From Thiomicrospira cyclica (GTDB lineage Bacteria; Pseudomonadota; Gammaproteobacteria; Thiomicrospirales; Thiomicrospiraceae), in the NCBI GenBank assembly GCA_020726325.1, contig DYST01000003.1, positions 1 to 50,304 on the forward strand: a stretch of 50,304 bases of DNA, in the 5' to 3' direction. Shown in pieces: positions 1-6,420 of the stretch. The translations under genes were made by a program, and so were the position numbers. The notes under the pieces were generated by a model. The model had not been told where the DNA came from. It did no database searches and saw nothing but the letters and a program-made list of their open reading frames with translations. Position 1 is the stretch's first letter; each line of letters starts with the position of its first letter.

Positions 1-69
1 AAATATAACGATCATGATTCATCTGGATTTGTGTCAACTCGTATAACGTCAAAAAGATTGTCTGCATGC

Positions 70-189
70 TCAGGCGAGACCCGACAATATTTTTGGGTCT
101 TGCGCTTGGTAAAGCTGCGCAAGCGTTGGATATTTTGATACTGAATCAGCAATAGCCCTTTCAAAGTCTTGACGTATCAAAATAGCCAT
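70..189 (-). pseudogene. Truncated phage baseplate-like protein (N-terminal fragment)
   Basis: Reading on the minus strand, ATG at 189 opens a 39-codon frame that stops at TGA (70-72). The start (MAILIRQDFERAIADSV) and the following SKYPTLAQLYQAQDP stretch resemble the N-terminus of phage baseplate J-like proteins, which are several hundred residues long, so this is only a stub. After the stop, the +1 frame stays open to 12 and reads EHADNLFDVIRVDTNPDES, probably a deletion junction or frameshift. It starts 5 nt after the stop of the 97-aa gene upstream, as in a phage tail operon. The family call is from memory and tentative. Confidence 0.45.
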
Positions 190-194
190 AATCG

Positions 195-488
195 TTACTG
201 CTCACCTGTAAATGTAAATTGCATACCGTAAACGTCAATCAGAATGTAAACCTTGTCTGGTGGTACATCCACGGTGTAAAGGTTAATGCTACTTCTGGGC
301 AATATCGACAAAATCGGCACGTCTTTAATCAGCTTTTTAACCTGTGCGTTTGCCAACCCTGCCGCATGTGGGGTCTGCAATACTTCCTTGAGATTATTGC
401 CATAGTCTGAGCCTAAATAACCGTCTTGAGGGGTTTGTAGCCAGTGATCAATCATCTTCATGATTTCGGCTGCTGTTATCGTGTTCAT
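195..488 (-). CDS. Small phage tail/baseplate-region protein
   Basis: This is a complete 97-aa frame. It is soluble, with no signal peptide or membrane segment. The motifs GYLGSDYGNNLKE and a C-terminal VYILIDVYGMQFTF strand pattern look like a small protein found next to baseplate J genes in Mu-like tail modules, but I do not recognise a named family. Its ATG (486-488) overlaps the TGA of the fragment upstream (485-487), and it ends 5 nt before the baseplate stub, so the three were once a translationally coupled tail operon. With both neighbours broken, it is probably a passenger of a dead prophage. Confidence 0.5.
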   Translation of the reverse strand: MNTITAAEIMKMIDHWLQTPQDGYLGSDYGNNLKEVLQTPHAAGLANAQVKKLIKDVPILSILPRSSINLYTVDVPPDKVYILIDVYGMQFTFTGEQ

Positions 489-586
489 GCTGCTAAAAAC
501 CAGTGTTTTTCTATGCGTTTATCATGCCATGATTTAATTGCTTCAATGGCAGGTTTTCCTAAAGTAGGAACAGACAAAAAGCGTCG
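485..586 (-). pseudogene. C-terminal fragment of an upstream phage gene
   Basis: An open frame of 33 codons runs from an in-frame TAA (587-589) to TGA (485-487). It has no start codon and contains KPAIEAIKSWHDKRIEKHW before the stop. The stop overlaps the ATG of the 97-aa phage gene in an ATGA arrangement, which is typical of coupled phage genes. I infer that this is the remaining tail of a gene whose 5' part was lost to the right. The product is unknown. Confidence 0.4.
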
Positions 587-608
587 TTAACAACGCAATA
601 AAAAATAT

Positions 609-637
609 TTGTATCTATAACATATTTTTGTTATGAT
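609..637 (+). promoter_or_regulatory. hicAB promoter with overlapping palindromic operator
   Basis: A -35 like TTGTAT (609-614), a 17-nt spacer and a -10 like TATGAT (632-637) stand 26 nt before the hicA start. Inside lies the palindrome ATAACA (617-622) / TGTTAT (629-634), separated by 6 nt. HicB proteins with a C-terminal DNA-binding domain repress their own operon, and a palindrome between -35 and -10 is where such an operator would sit. The elements are seen directly; the binding is inferred. Confidence 0.55.
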
Positions 638-663
638 AGAATAATGCTCAGCAAGGAGGCAAG

Positions 664-852
664 GTGAAACAAAGCGAGTTCAAAAGGTGGTTAGCCAGTT
701 TAGGTGCTACTTTCAAAGAGGGCGCAGGTCACACAAAGGTATTTATCAATGACAAGCAAACTACCATACCAAGGCATGGTAGCAGTGAAATAGATAATAA
801 CTTCGTAAAAAGAATCTGCAAACAATTAGGCTTAAACAAGCACCCTTTCTAG
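664..852 (+). CDS. hicA: HicA-family mRNA interferase toxin
   Basis: HicA is a small double-stranded-RNA-binding-fold ribonuclease that cleaves mRNA when freed from HicB. The 62-aa product has the family pattern: an N-terminal helix (EFKRWLASLGA), a GAGH loop with the likely catalytic His23, a basic strand and a C-terminal helix ending KQLGL. Length fits the family (about 58-65 aa). The start is GTG at 664 with AAGGAGG at 653-659. hicB follows 34 nt later. An overlapping promoter/operator lies upstream. The pair sits among phage remnants, which suits a mobile addiction module. Confidence 0.88.
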   Translation: MKQSEFKRWLASLGATFKEGAGHTKVFINDKQTTIPRHGSSEIDNNFVKRICKQLGLNKHPF

Positions 853-886
853 GGTGAAAAGGTTTACTTTGCCATTAGGAGGCACC

Positions 887-1303
887 ATGTTAATTTACCC
901 AGCTGTTTTTGAGCAAGAAGAACATACAATTGTTGTTCACTTTCCAGATATTCCAGAAGCGATTACTTTTGGTATTGGTATGGATGATGCACGGTTTATG
1001 GCACAAGATGCCGTTACTACCGCACTAGATTTCTACTTCGATGATATGCGTGCAATCCCCATGCCCTCCCCTGTTAAAGAGGGTCAGATAGCGATTAGCT
1101 TAGATGAAACGGCAAGTATGAAGGTAATGCTTCATAATGAGATGGTGAAACAGCATGTGATTAAAGCCGAGCTTGCCCGTCGTATGAATATTGCCCCTCA
1201 GCATATCAAACGCCTACTAAACCCAAAAGTACCGACCAAACTCACCACCTTATCAGAAGCCTTTGCCGCATTAGGTAAACGGTTAGAGATTCGGGTAGTA
1301 TGA
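887..1303 (+). CDS. hicB: HicB-family antitoxin
   Basis: HicB neutralises HicA and represses the operon. The 138-aa product has the N-terminal RNase H-like HicB fold (MLIYPAVFEQEEHTIVVHFPDIPEAIT) and a C-terminal helix-turn-helix region (ELARRMNIAPQHIKRLLNP), so it is the long, DNA-binding type. I start it at ATG 887, preceded by AGGAGG at 877-882; an in-frame GTG at 854 would add 11 residues but has no better ribosome-binding site. The stop TGA (1301-1303) overlaps the ATG of a third, frameshifted ORF, so that gene was translated with the antitoxin. Confidence 0.9.
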   Translation: MLIYPAVFEQEEHTIVVHFPDIPEAITFGIGMDDARFMAQDAVTTALDFYFDDMRAIPMPSPVKEGQIAISLDETASMKVMLHNEMVKQHVIKAELARRMNIAPQHIKRLLNPKVPTKLTTLSEAFAALGKRLEIRVV

Positions 1304-1451
1304 TGTTAGCCATGAAGCGTTATGAAGCAGAACAGATCACCAAAAAGCCAGAGAATTAGTTGAAAAACATGCCAAAGTAGATTGGGATACCTTCGTTAAG
1401 AATAGTGGAAGTTATCAAGCACCACCTGCCATGCTACCAGTAACGATATGA
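1303..1451 (+). pseudogene. Frameshifted small ORF coupled to hicB
   Basis: ATG 1303 (or 1312) begins MKRYEAEQITK and runs into a stop after a five-A run (1342-1346). Moving back one base after AAA AAG (1342-1347) restores a frame reading ARELVEKHAKVDWDTFVKNS and on to TGA at 1449-1451. Together they would give a protein of about 50 aa. The simplest reading is a one-base deletion in the A run; a programmed -1 shift is possible but unproven. Function is not recognised. The next 124 bases to the tRNA hold only short interrupted frames (for example one ending TEMDELATSDDVGI), which look like more decayed phage sequence. Confidence 0.45.
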
Positions 1452-1575
1452 GCAATGCGCCTGTCTGATAAATCTCTACCCATGTTCGGGTCAACATTGC
1501 TGCTGGTACTGAAATGGATGAGCTGGCAACCAGTGATGACGTTGGCATTTAGAACAGGTTTATGTTTTTTATGAT

Positions 1576-1652
1576 TGGTGCGCCTGAGACGATTCGAACG
1601 TCCGACCACCGCCTTCGGAGGGCGATACTCTATCCAGCTGAGCTACAGGCGC
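1576..1652 (-). tRNA. tRNA-Arg (anticodon CCG)
   Basis: The minus strand folds as a full cloverleaf. The acceptor GCGCCTG pairs with CAGGCGC, the D arm contains AGCTCAGCTGGATAGAG, the anticodon loop is CTCCGAA with CCG at positions 34-36, and the T arm contains GTTCGAATC. Discriminator A and an encoded CCA (1576-1578) complete the 3' end. The 3' half faces the phage-like remnants on the left, which is the usual geometry for an integrase attachment site in a tRNA gene. No integrase is in the window. Confidence 0.95.
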
Positions 1653-1748
1653 AACTTTTTCATTATAGCACGTTTAACCAGCAGGACAAATTCTGGATAA
1701 AATATACGCATAGCATAACAGAGGGCGGCTTCCTTAATGTTTTAAAAA

Positions 1749-3278
1749 TCAATGCCAATGCCGCCTTCTCATACCAAACAACAGCAAAGCGATGGCATAA
1801 CTTAACATCCCAACGAGAACCAATAGCAACAATGCCCCACTTCGCTCCCAGCCACTGGCAAGCGTCCAATCCGATAATAACGCCTGTTGCAACCACCACA
1901 AACTAACCGCCATCACTAAAACAGCAAATCCACTTTGCAACAGAAACCGCATCCAACCAACAATCGGTGTATAAAAGCCTTTTCTGCGCAACGCCCACCA
2001 CAATAAACCCGCATTCACCAACGCAGCGGTACTGACTGCCAATGCCAAGCCAATATGCGCCAATGGCTGAATCAGTGCTAACGCTAATACCAAGTTCACA
2101 ACCAAAGCAACCACCGAGACCTGTACAGGGATTTTCATCTGCTCACGAGCATAAAATGCAGGTGCTAATACTTTCACCGCCAAAAAGCCCAGCAATCCAA
2201 CGCCATATGCCGTTAATGCCTGTGCCGAACTAAGGGCATCGGCACTGGTAAAAGCACCGTAACCAAACAAGGTAAGCATTAACGGCTCAGACAACAATGC
2301 CAAAGCAACGGTTGCAGGCAAGCCGACCACCCAAATTAAGCGCAGCGCAAAATCGAGGGTTTGATTGTAACGATCCCAATCGGACTCTGCTCTTGCTTGA
2401 GACAAGCTAGGCAATACTACTGTCGCCAATGCCACACCAAAAACACCAACAGGAAACTCCATTAAACGATCGGCATAATACAACCACGACACGCTACCTG
2501 CGATTAAAAACGAGGCTAAAATCGTTGACACCAGTAAGTTAATCTGCGCCACACTCACACCAAGCAATGCAGGTGCCATATTACGCAACACCCGCCCGAC
2601 ACCTTCATGACTTGCAAGCGTAAAACGTGGATGCCAACCAACAGGCGTTAATGCCCACCACACCCACGCCAACTGAATAAAACCCGCAACCAACACCCCC
2701 CACGCCAAACTCATCGCAGGCACATCGAGCACTGGCGCGAGTAACCAAGCAGCAGCAATCATGGCGACATTGAGCCAAACAGGGTTAAAAGCTGGTTCCC
2801 AATAACGTGAGTAAGAATTCAGCACCGCTGCCAACATCGCCGTGAGTGAAATCAATAGCAGATAAGGAAAGGTAATGCGTAGCATATCAATTGCGATGGG
2901 CAAACGGGCATCGTTACTAAAACCAGGGGCAAAGAGAAGCATAATCGGCTCTGCCAACAGCATCCCAATTAAAGTGAGTGCCAATAAAAATAAGGATAAG
3001 CGTGTCCAAACCGCATCGAGCAATATGTGTGTTGCACCCTCGCCTTCTTTATGGCGCACATCGGTTAAGACAGGGACAAAGGCTTGCGAAAACGCGCCTT
3101 CTGCGGTGAGACGACGAAAGAAATTAGGAATTTTGAATGCCACAAAAAAAGCATCTGCCTCTGCCGAAGCACCAAACAAGCGTGCAATCACCATATCACG
3201 CACAAAACCAAGAATGCGTGAAATTAAGGTCATGCTACCAACCGTAGCAGCACCACGAAACAAGCGTTTAATTGTCAT
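1749..3278 (-). CDS. murJ: Lipid II flippase MurJ
   Basis: MurJ (MviN) is the inner-membrane flippase that carries lipid II to the periplasmic side for peptidoglycan synthesis. The 509-aa product has the family length and the conserved N-terminus RILGFVRDMVIARLFGASAEADAF, with many hydrophobic segments throughout (14 are expected). The SD-like GAGG lies 4 nt before ATG 3278. An intrinsic terminator ends only 12 nt upstream of the start, leaving no room for a separate promoter, so expression may depend on read-through from the gene at 3333-3518 or on a promoter overlapping the hairpin. Identification is firm. Confidence 0.96.
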   Translation of the reverse strand: MTIKRLFRGAATVGSMTLISRILGFVRDMVIARLFGASAEADAFFVAFKIPNFFRRLTAEGAFSQAFVPVLTDVRHKEGEGATHILLDAVWTRLSLFLLALTLIGMLLAEPIMLLFAPGFSNDARLPIAIDMLRITFPYLLLISLTAMLAAVLNSYSRYWEPAFNPVWLNVAMIAAAWLLAPVLDVPAMSLAWGVLVAGFIQLAWVWWALTPVGWHPRFTLASHEGVGRVLRNMAPALLGVSVAQINLLVSTILASFLIAGSVSWLYYADRLMEFPVGVFGVALATVVLPSLSQARAESDWDRYNQTLDFALRLIWVVGLPATVALALLSEPLMLTLFGYGAFTSADALSSAQALTAYGVGLLGFLAVKVLAPAFYAREQMKIPVQVSVVALVVNLVLALALIQPLAHIGLALAVSTAALVNAGLLWWALRRKGFYTPIVGWMRFLLQSGFAVLVMAVSLWWLQQALLSDWTLASGWERSGALLLLVLVGMLSYAIALLLFGMRRRHWH

Positions 3279-3290
3279 AAAACCTCAAAC

Positions 3291-3314
3291 AAAAAAGGCG
3301 GTCAAACGACCGCC
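3291..3314 (-). terminator. Intrinsic terminator directly before murJ
   Basis: GGCGGTC (3297-3303) and GACCGCC (3308-3314) form a 7-bp G+C-rich stem with an AAAC loop. On the minus strand it is followed by six U residues (3291-3296). It follows the stop of the small membrane protein gene and ends 12 nt before the murJ ATG. Confidence 0.85.
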
Positions 3315-3332
3315 CTTATCATCGGACTGAGA

Positions 3333-3518
3333 TTACTCAGCCGCTTTGCAGCCTGTATTCATACCAAGCAAGGTGTACAAGGGGCAAAAACCAATTGCGC
3401 CCGTTGCTAATGGTATCAGACCAATCCACCCCCAAGCAAAACCGTAGAGCGCGAGTACAATTAGCCCCATACCTAAAACAACCCGCAGAACACGATCAAT
3501 CCAACCTACATTACACAT
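3333..3518 (-). CDS. Small inner-membrane protein, YgaP-type transmembrane (DUF2892) domain
   Basis: This 61-aa protein has the pattern of the DUF2892 membrane domain: an N-terminal CNVGWIDRVLRVVLG, two hydrophobic helices (roughly 12-30 and 33-48) and a C-terminal FCPLYTLLGMNTGC. In other bacteria the domain is often fused to or encoded near rhodaneses; the rhodanese here is 29 kb away. I start at ATG 3518; the frame is open further upstream, but that would overlap the decarboxylase gene. It lies 34 nt after that gene's stop and is followed by a terminator. Specific function is unknown. Confidence 0.8.
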   Translation of the reverse strand: MCNVGWIDRVLRVVLGMGLIVLALYGFAWGWIGLIPLATGAIGFCPLYTLLGMNTGCKAAE

Positions 3519-3552
3519 AACTAACACGCTCCATTTTATGATTAAAAAAATT

Positions 3553-5820
3553 TTACAACTTAACACAGTCCACAGAATAACGCTTACTACCATCTGGCAT
3601 CTCTTCAACCGTTAGACCATGCACATCCGTGTTAAAACCTGGGAACTTCTCATTAAAGACACGCGCAAACTTGAGATAGTCTACAATGATTTTATTAAAA
3701 CGCTCACCTGGGATCAGTAGCGGAATACCCGGTGGGTAAGGCGTGACCAAGCTTGCAGTAATACGTCCCTCTAATTCATCAATCACGACACGTTCAATTT
3801 TACGATGGGTCATCATTGCAAAAGCATCCGCTGGCTTCATGGCTGCTTCCATTTCCGATAAGTACATATCTGTCGTTAAATGCGCGACATCATACTGTGC
3901 ATAGAAGCTATGGAATTGTTTACACAAATCGCGTAAGCCCACTTTTTCGTAGCGTGGATTTTTGGTAATAAATTCGGGTAAGACACGCCATAAGGGTTGG
4001 TTCTTATCAAAGTCATCTTTAAATTGCTGCAATGCAGCCATTAGGGTATTCCAGCGACCTTTGGTGATGCCGATGGTAAACATGATAAAGAAGCTGTACA
4101 AACCACATTTTTCGACGATAACACCATGCTCTGCTAAGTATTTAGTCACAATTGCAGCAGGAATACCCCACTCATCAAAATCCCCATCGACATCTAAACC
4201 GGGGGTAATAATGGTTGCTTTAATCGGGTCAAGCATATTGAAGCCATCGGCAAGATTGCCGAAACCATGCCAGCGATCGTTGGGCTTGAGTACCCAAGAA
4301 TCACGATCTTCGACGCCTTCTTGATTGCTGACATCGGGTCCCCATACTTTGAACCACCAAGAGTCGCCGTATTCTTCATCGACTTTCGCCATGGCATGAC
4401 GGAAGTTAATCGACTCTGAAATCGATTCTTCAACCAATGCCGTGCCACCTGGGGCTTCCATCATTGCTGCTGCCACATCGCAGCTGGCAATAATGGCATA
4501 CTGTGGACTGGTCGAGCTGTGCATTAAGTAAGCTTCATTGAATACTTGCAAATCAAGCTGGGTGTTTTCGGCGTTTTGTACCAAAATTTGCGAGGCTTGC
4601 GACAAACCAGCAAGTAACTTATGGGTTGATTGTGTGGCAAATACCATCGACTTTTCGGTACGTGTACCATCGCGCGAAATGGCGTGCATGCCTTTATAGA
4701 AGTCATGGAAAGTCGCGTGTGGTAGCCACGCTTCATCGAAATGCAAGGTATCAACCCAGCCATCCAAGCGTTCTTTAATCATGCCTGTATTGTAGAGAAC
4801 GCCATCGTAGGTGCTTTGGGTGATGGTCAAAATGCGCGGATCAGTTCCCAAGGTGCTGGCAATCGGATGTGCCGCAATTTTAGCCTTGATGGTATCGCGT
4901 TCGAACTCGCTGAGTGGAATTGGTCCAATAATGCCATAATGGTTACGGGTTGGTGTTAAAAATACAGGAATCGCACCTGTCATGGTAATGGCGTGCAGAA
5001 TCGACTTATGGCAGTTGCGGTCAACAATGACGATGTCGTTGTCGGCAACGCACGAGTGCCAGACCATTTTATTCGATGTCGATGTGCCATTGGTGACAAA
5101 GAACAGGTGATCGGCACTGAAAATACGCGCAGCGTTACGTTCCGATGCCGCAACAGGACCTGTGTGGTCGAGCAACTGTCCTAGCTCGTCTACCGCATTA
5201 CATACATCGGCACGTAATAGGTTTTCGCCAAAGAATTGGTGAAACATTTGCCCGACAGGTGATTTAAGAAATGCCACCCCGCCCGAATGTCCTGGGCAAT
5301 GCCACGAGTAAGAACCATCGGCAGCATAGTGCGTCAATGCACGAAAGAAAGGCGGTGCAAGACTGTCTAAGTAAGCCTTAGCTTCGCGGATGATGTAACG
5401 CGCTACAAATTCTGGCGTATCCTCAAACATATGAATAAAGCCGTTTAACTCACGCAAAATGTCATTCGGGATATGACGTGCAGTACGGGTTTCACCGTGT
5501 AAGAAAATCGGGATTTCAGCATTGCGCCAGCGGATTTCTTCAACAAAGGCGCGTAAATTCTTAATCGCTTGCGGCTCATTATTGCTACCGTCTGCATTTT
5601 GCGCAGTCGCTGTCATTTCCTCGTCATCAATCGCCAAGATAAAGGCACAAGCTCGACTTTGCTGCTGGGCAAAGGTCGATAAGTCGCCATAGCTGGTGAC
5701 ACCTAGCACTTCGATGTTTTCGGCTTGAATGGCATCGGCTAGAGCACGAATACCCAAACCAGAAGTGTTTTCAGAACGAAAGTCTTCGTCGATAATGACA
5801 ACAGGGAAACGAAAGCGCAT
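3553..5820 (-). CDS. PLP-dependent arginine/lysine/ornithine decarboxylase (AdiA-like)
   Basis: This is a fold-type I decarboxylase of the large Orn/Lys/Arg group, removing CO2 from a basic amino acid to make agmatine, cadaverine or putrescine. It has an N-terminal response-regulator-like wing domain (about 1-130), a PLP domain with SYSWHCPGHSGG, DRNCHKS and the PLP lysine in STHKLLAGLSQAS (Lys401), and a C-terminal domain with YPPGIPLLIPGE. Its 755 residues equal E. coli AdiA and exceed LdcI (715) and SpeF (732), so arginine is the best guess; substrate is not proven. The start at 5820 has AAGGA nine bases upstream. It may serve acid resistance or polyamine supply. Confidence 0.9.
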   Translation of the reverse strand: MRFRFPVVIIDEDFRSENTSGLGIRALADAIQAENIEVLGVTSYGDLSTFAQQQSRACAFILAIDDEEMTATAQNADGSNNEPQAIKNLRAFVEEIRWRNAEIPIFLHGETRTARHIPNDILRELNGFIHMFEDTPEFVARYIIREAKAYLDSLAPPFFRALTHYAADGSYSWHCPGHSGGVAFLKSPVGQMFHQFFGENLLRADVCNAVDELGQLLDHTGPVAASERNAARIFSADHLFFVTNGTSTSNKMVWHSCVADNDIVIVDRNCHKSILHAITMTGAIPVFLTPTRNHYGIIGPIPLSEFERDTIKAKIAAHPIASTLGTDPRILTITQSTYDGVLYNTGMIKERLDGWVDTLHFDEAWLPHATFHDFYKGMHAISRDGTRTEKSMVFATQSTHKLLAGLSQASQILVQNAENTQLDLQVFNEAYLMHSSTSPQYAIIASCDVAAAMMEAPGGTALVEESISESINFRHAMAKVDEEYGDSWWFKVWGPDVSNQEGVEDRDSWVLKPNDRWHGFGNLADGFNMLDPIKATIITPGLDVDGDFDEWGIPAAIVTKYLAEHGVIVEKCGLYSFFIMFTIGITKGRWNTLMAALQQFKDDFDKNQPLWRVLPEFITKNPRYEKVGLRDLCKQFHSFYAQYDVAHLTTDMYLSEMEAAMKPADAFAMMTHRKIERVVIDELEGRITASLVTPYPPGIPLLIPGERFNKIIVDYLKFARVFNEKFPGFNTDVHGLTVEEMPDGSKRYSVDCVKL

Positions 5821-5865
5821 GCGAGTGAGTCCTTGGATTCTAAAAGTGGTAAACAATATTGGCGC

Positions 5866-5874
5866 ATTATGACA
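5866..5874 (-). promoter_or_regulatory. Possible extended -10 promoter for the decarboxylase gene
   Basis: On the minus strand the sequence TGTCATAAT (5874-5866) fits an extended -10 element (TGn plus CATAAT), 45 nt before the start codon. No strong -35 is seen. Upstream, GCTGTAAC (5921-5928) and GTTACAGC (5945-5952) form an inverted repeat that may be the end of the ppnP transcript or an operator. Confidence 0.35.
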
Positions 5875-5977
5875 TAGTTATGTGACAGTTAAAGGAATAT
5901 TTAACGTTAAGTTAACAGGTGCTGTAACAGTCGAATAAACAACCGTTACAGCCCAGTCATCAATAAGCTAAACAGGA

Positions 5978-6289
5978 TTAGCCAAAATGACAAACATAGT
6001 GCACGGTTTCGCTCACTTCGATCACAAAGCTACCATTTTCAGGAACAGAAAAAGTCATCGCACCATCAATGACTTGCCAATCGCCACCATTGACCTGTAC
6101 ACGTCCTTTACCAGCCAACAATTCCATGACTTCTGGTACGCCAACATTAAATGTTAATGTTGCAGGCAAAATAACGCCAACACTTTTACGCGTACCATCG
6201 GCTAAGGTAAGGGTATGACTCACACAGTTACCATCAAAATAAACATTGGCTGTTTTGCTCACGCTGACGTTATTAAATGCTTCACTCAT
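5978..6289 (-). CDS. ppnP: Pyrimidine/purine nucleoside phosphorylase PpnP
   Basis: PpnP (formerly YaiE, DUF1255) is a small cupin-fold enzyme that cleaves several nucleosides with phosphate to a free base and ribose-1-phosphate. The 103-aa product matches the family: NVYFDGNCVSHTL, KSVGVILPATLTFN, EVMELLAGKGRV, DWQVIDGAMTFSVPENGSF and a C-terminal YVCHFG close to the E. coli YLCRYL. Length is close to E. coli (94 aa), with about nine extra N-terminal residues. It is divergent from the histidine kinase gene across a 131-nt gap and appears to be a single-gene unit. Confidence 0.92.
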   Translation of the reverse strand: MSEAFNNVSVSKTANVYFDGNCVSHTLTLADGTRKSVGVILPATLTFNVGVPEVMELLAGKGRVQVNGGDWQVIDGAMTFSVPENGSFVIEVSETVHYVCHFG

Positions 6290-6420
6290 CGGGGTGCTCT
6301 CCTTGAATCTGGTTTAAGGTATACTAATCACAAAAAAATATTGATGCAGTGTAAAAGGTTAAGATTAATACTGCAAGAAAAGCTTTCTATTCCATTTGAC
6401 GAACCCTAAGGAAATGAACC

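Noticed and set aside
1562-1906. 114-codon plus-strand ORF across the tRNA gene
   Set aside because: Its start (ETIRTSDHRLRRAILYPAELQ) is the antisense translation of the tRNA-Arg gene, a well-known false protein, and the rest lies antisense to murJ.
2875-3330. 151-codon plus-strand ORF
   Set aside because: It is antisense to murJ and carries a composition typical of a complementary-strand shadow.
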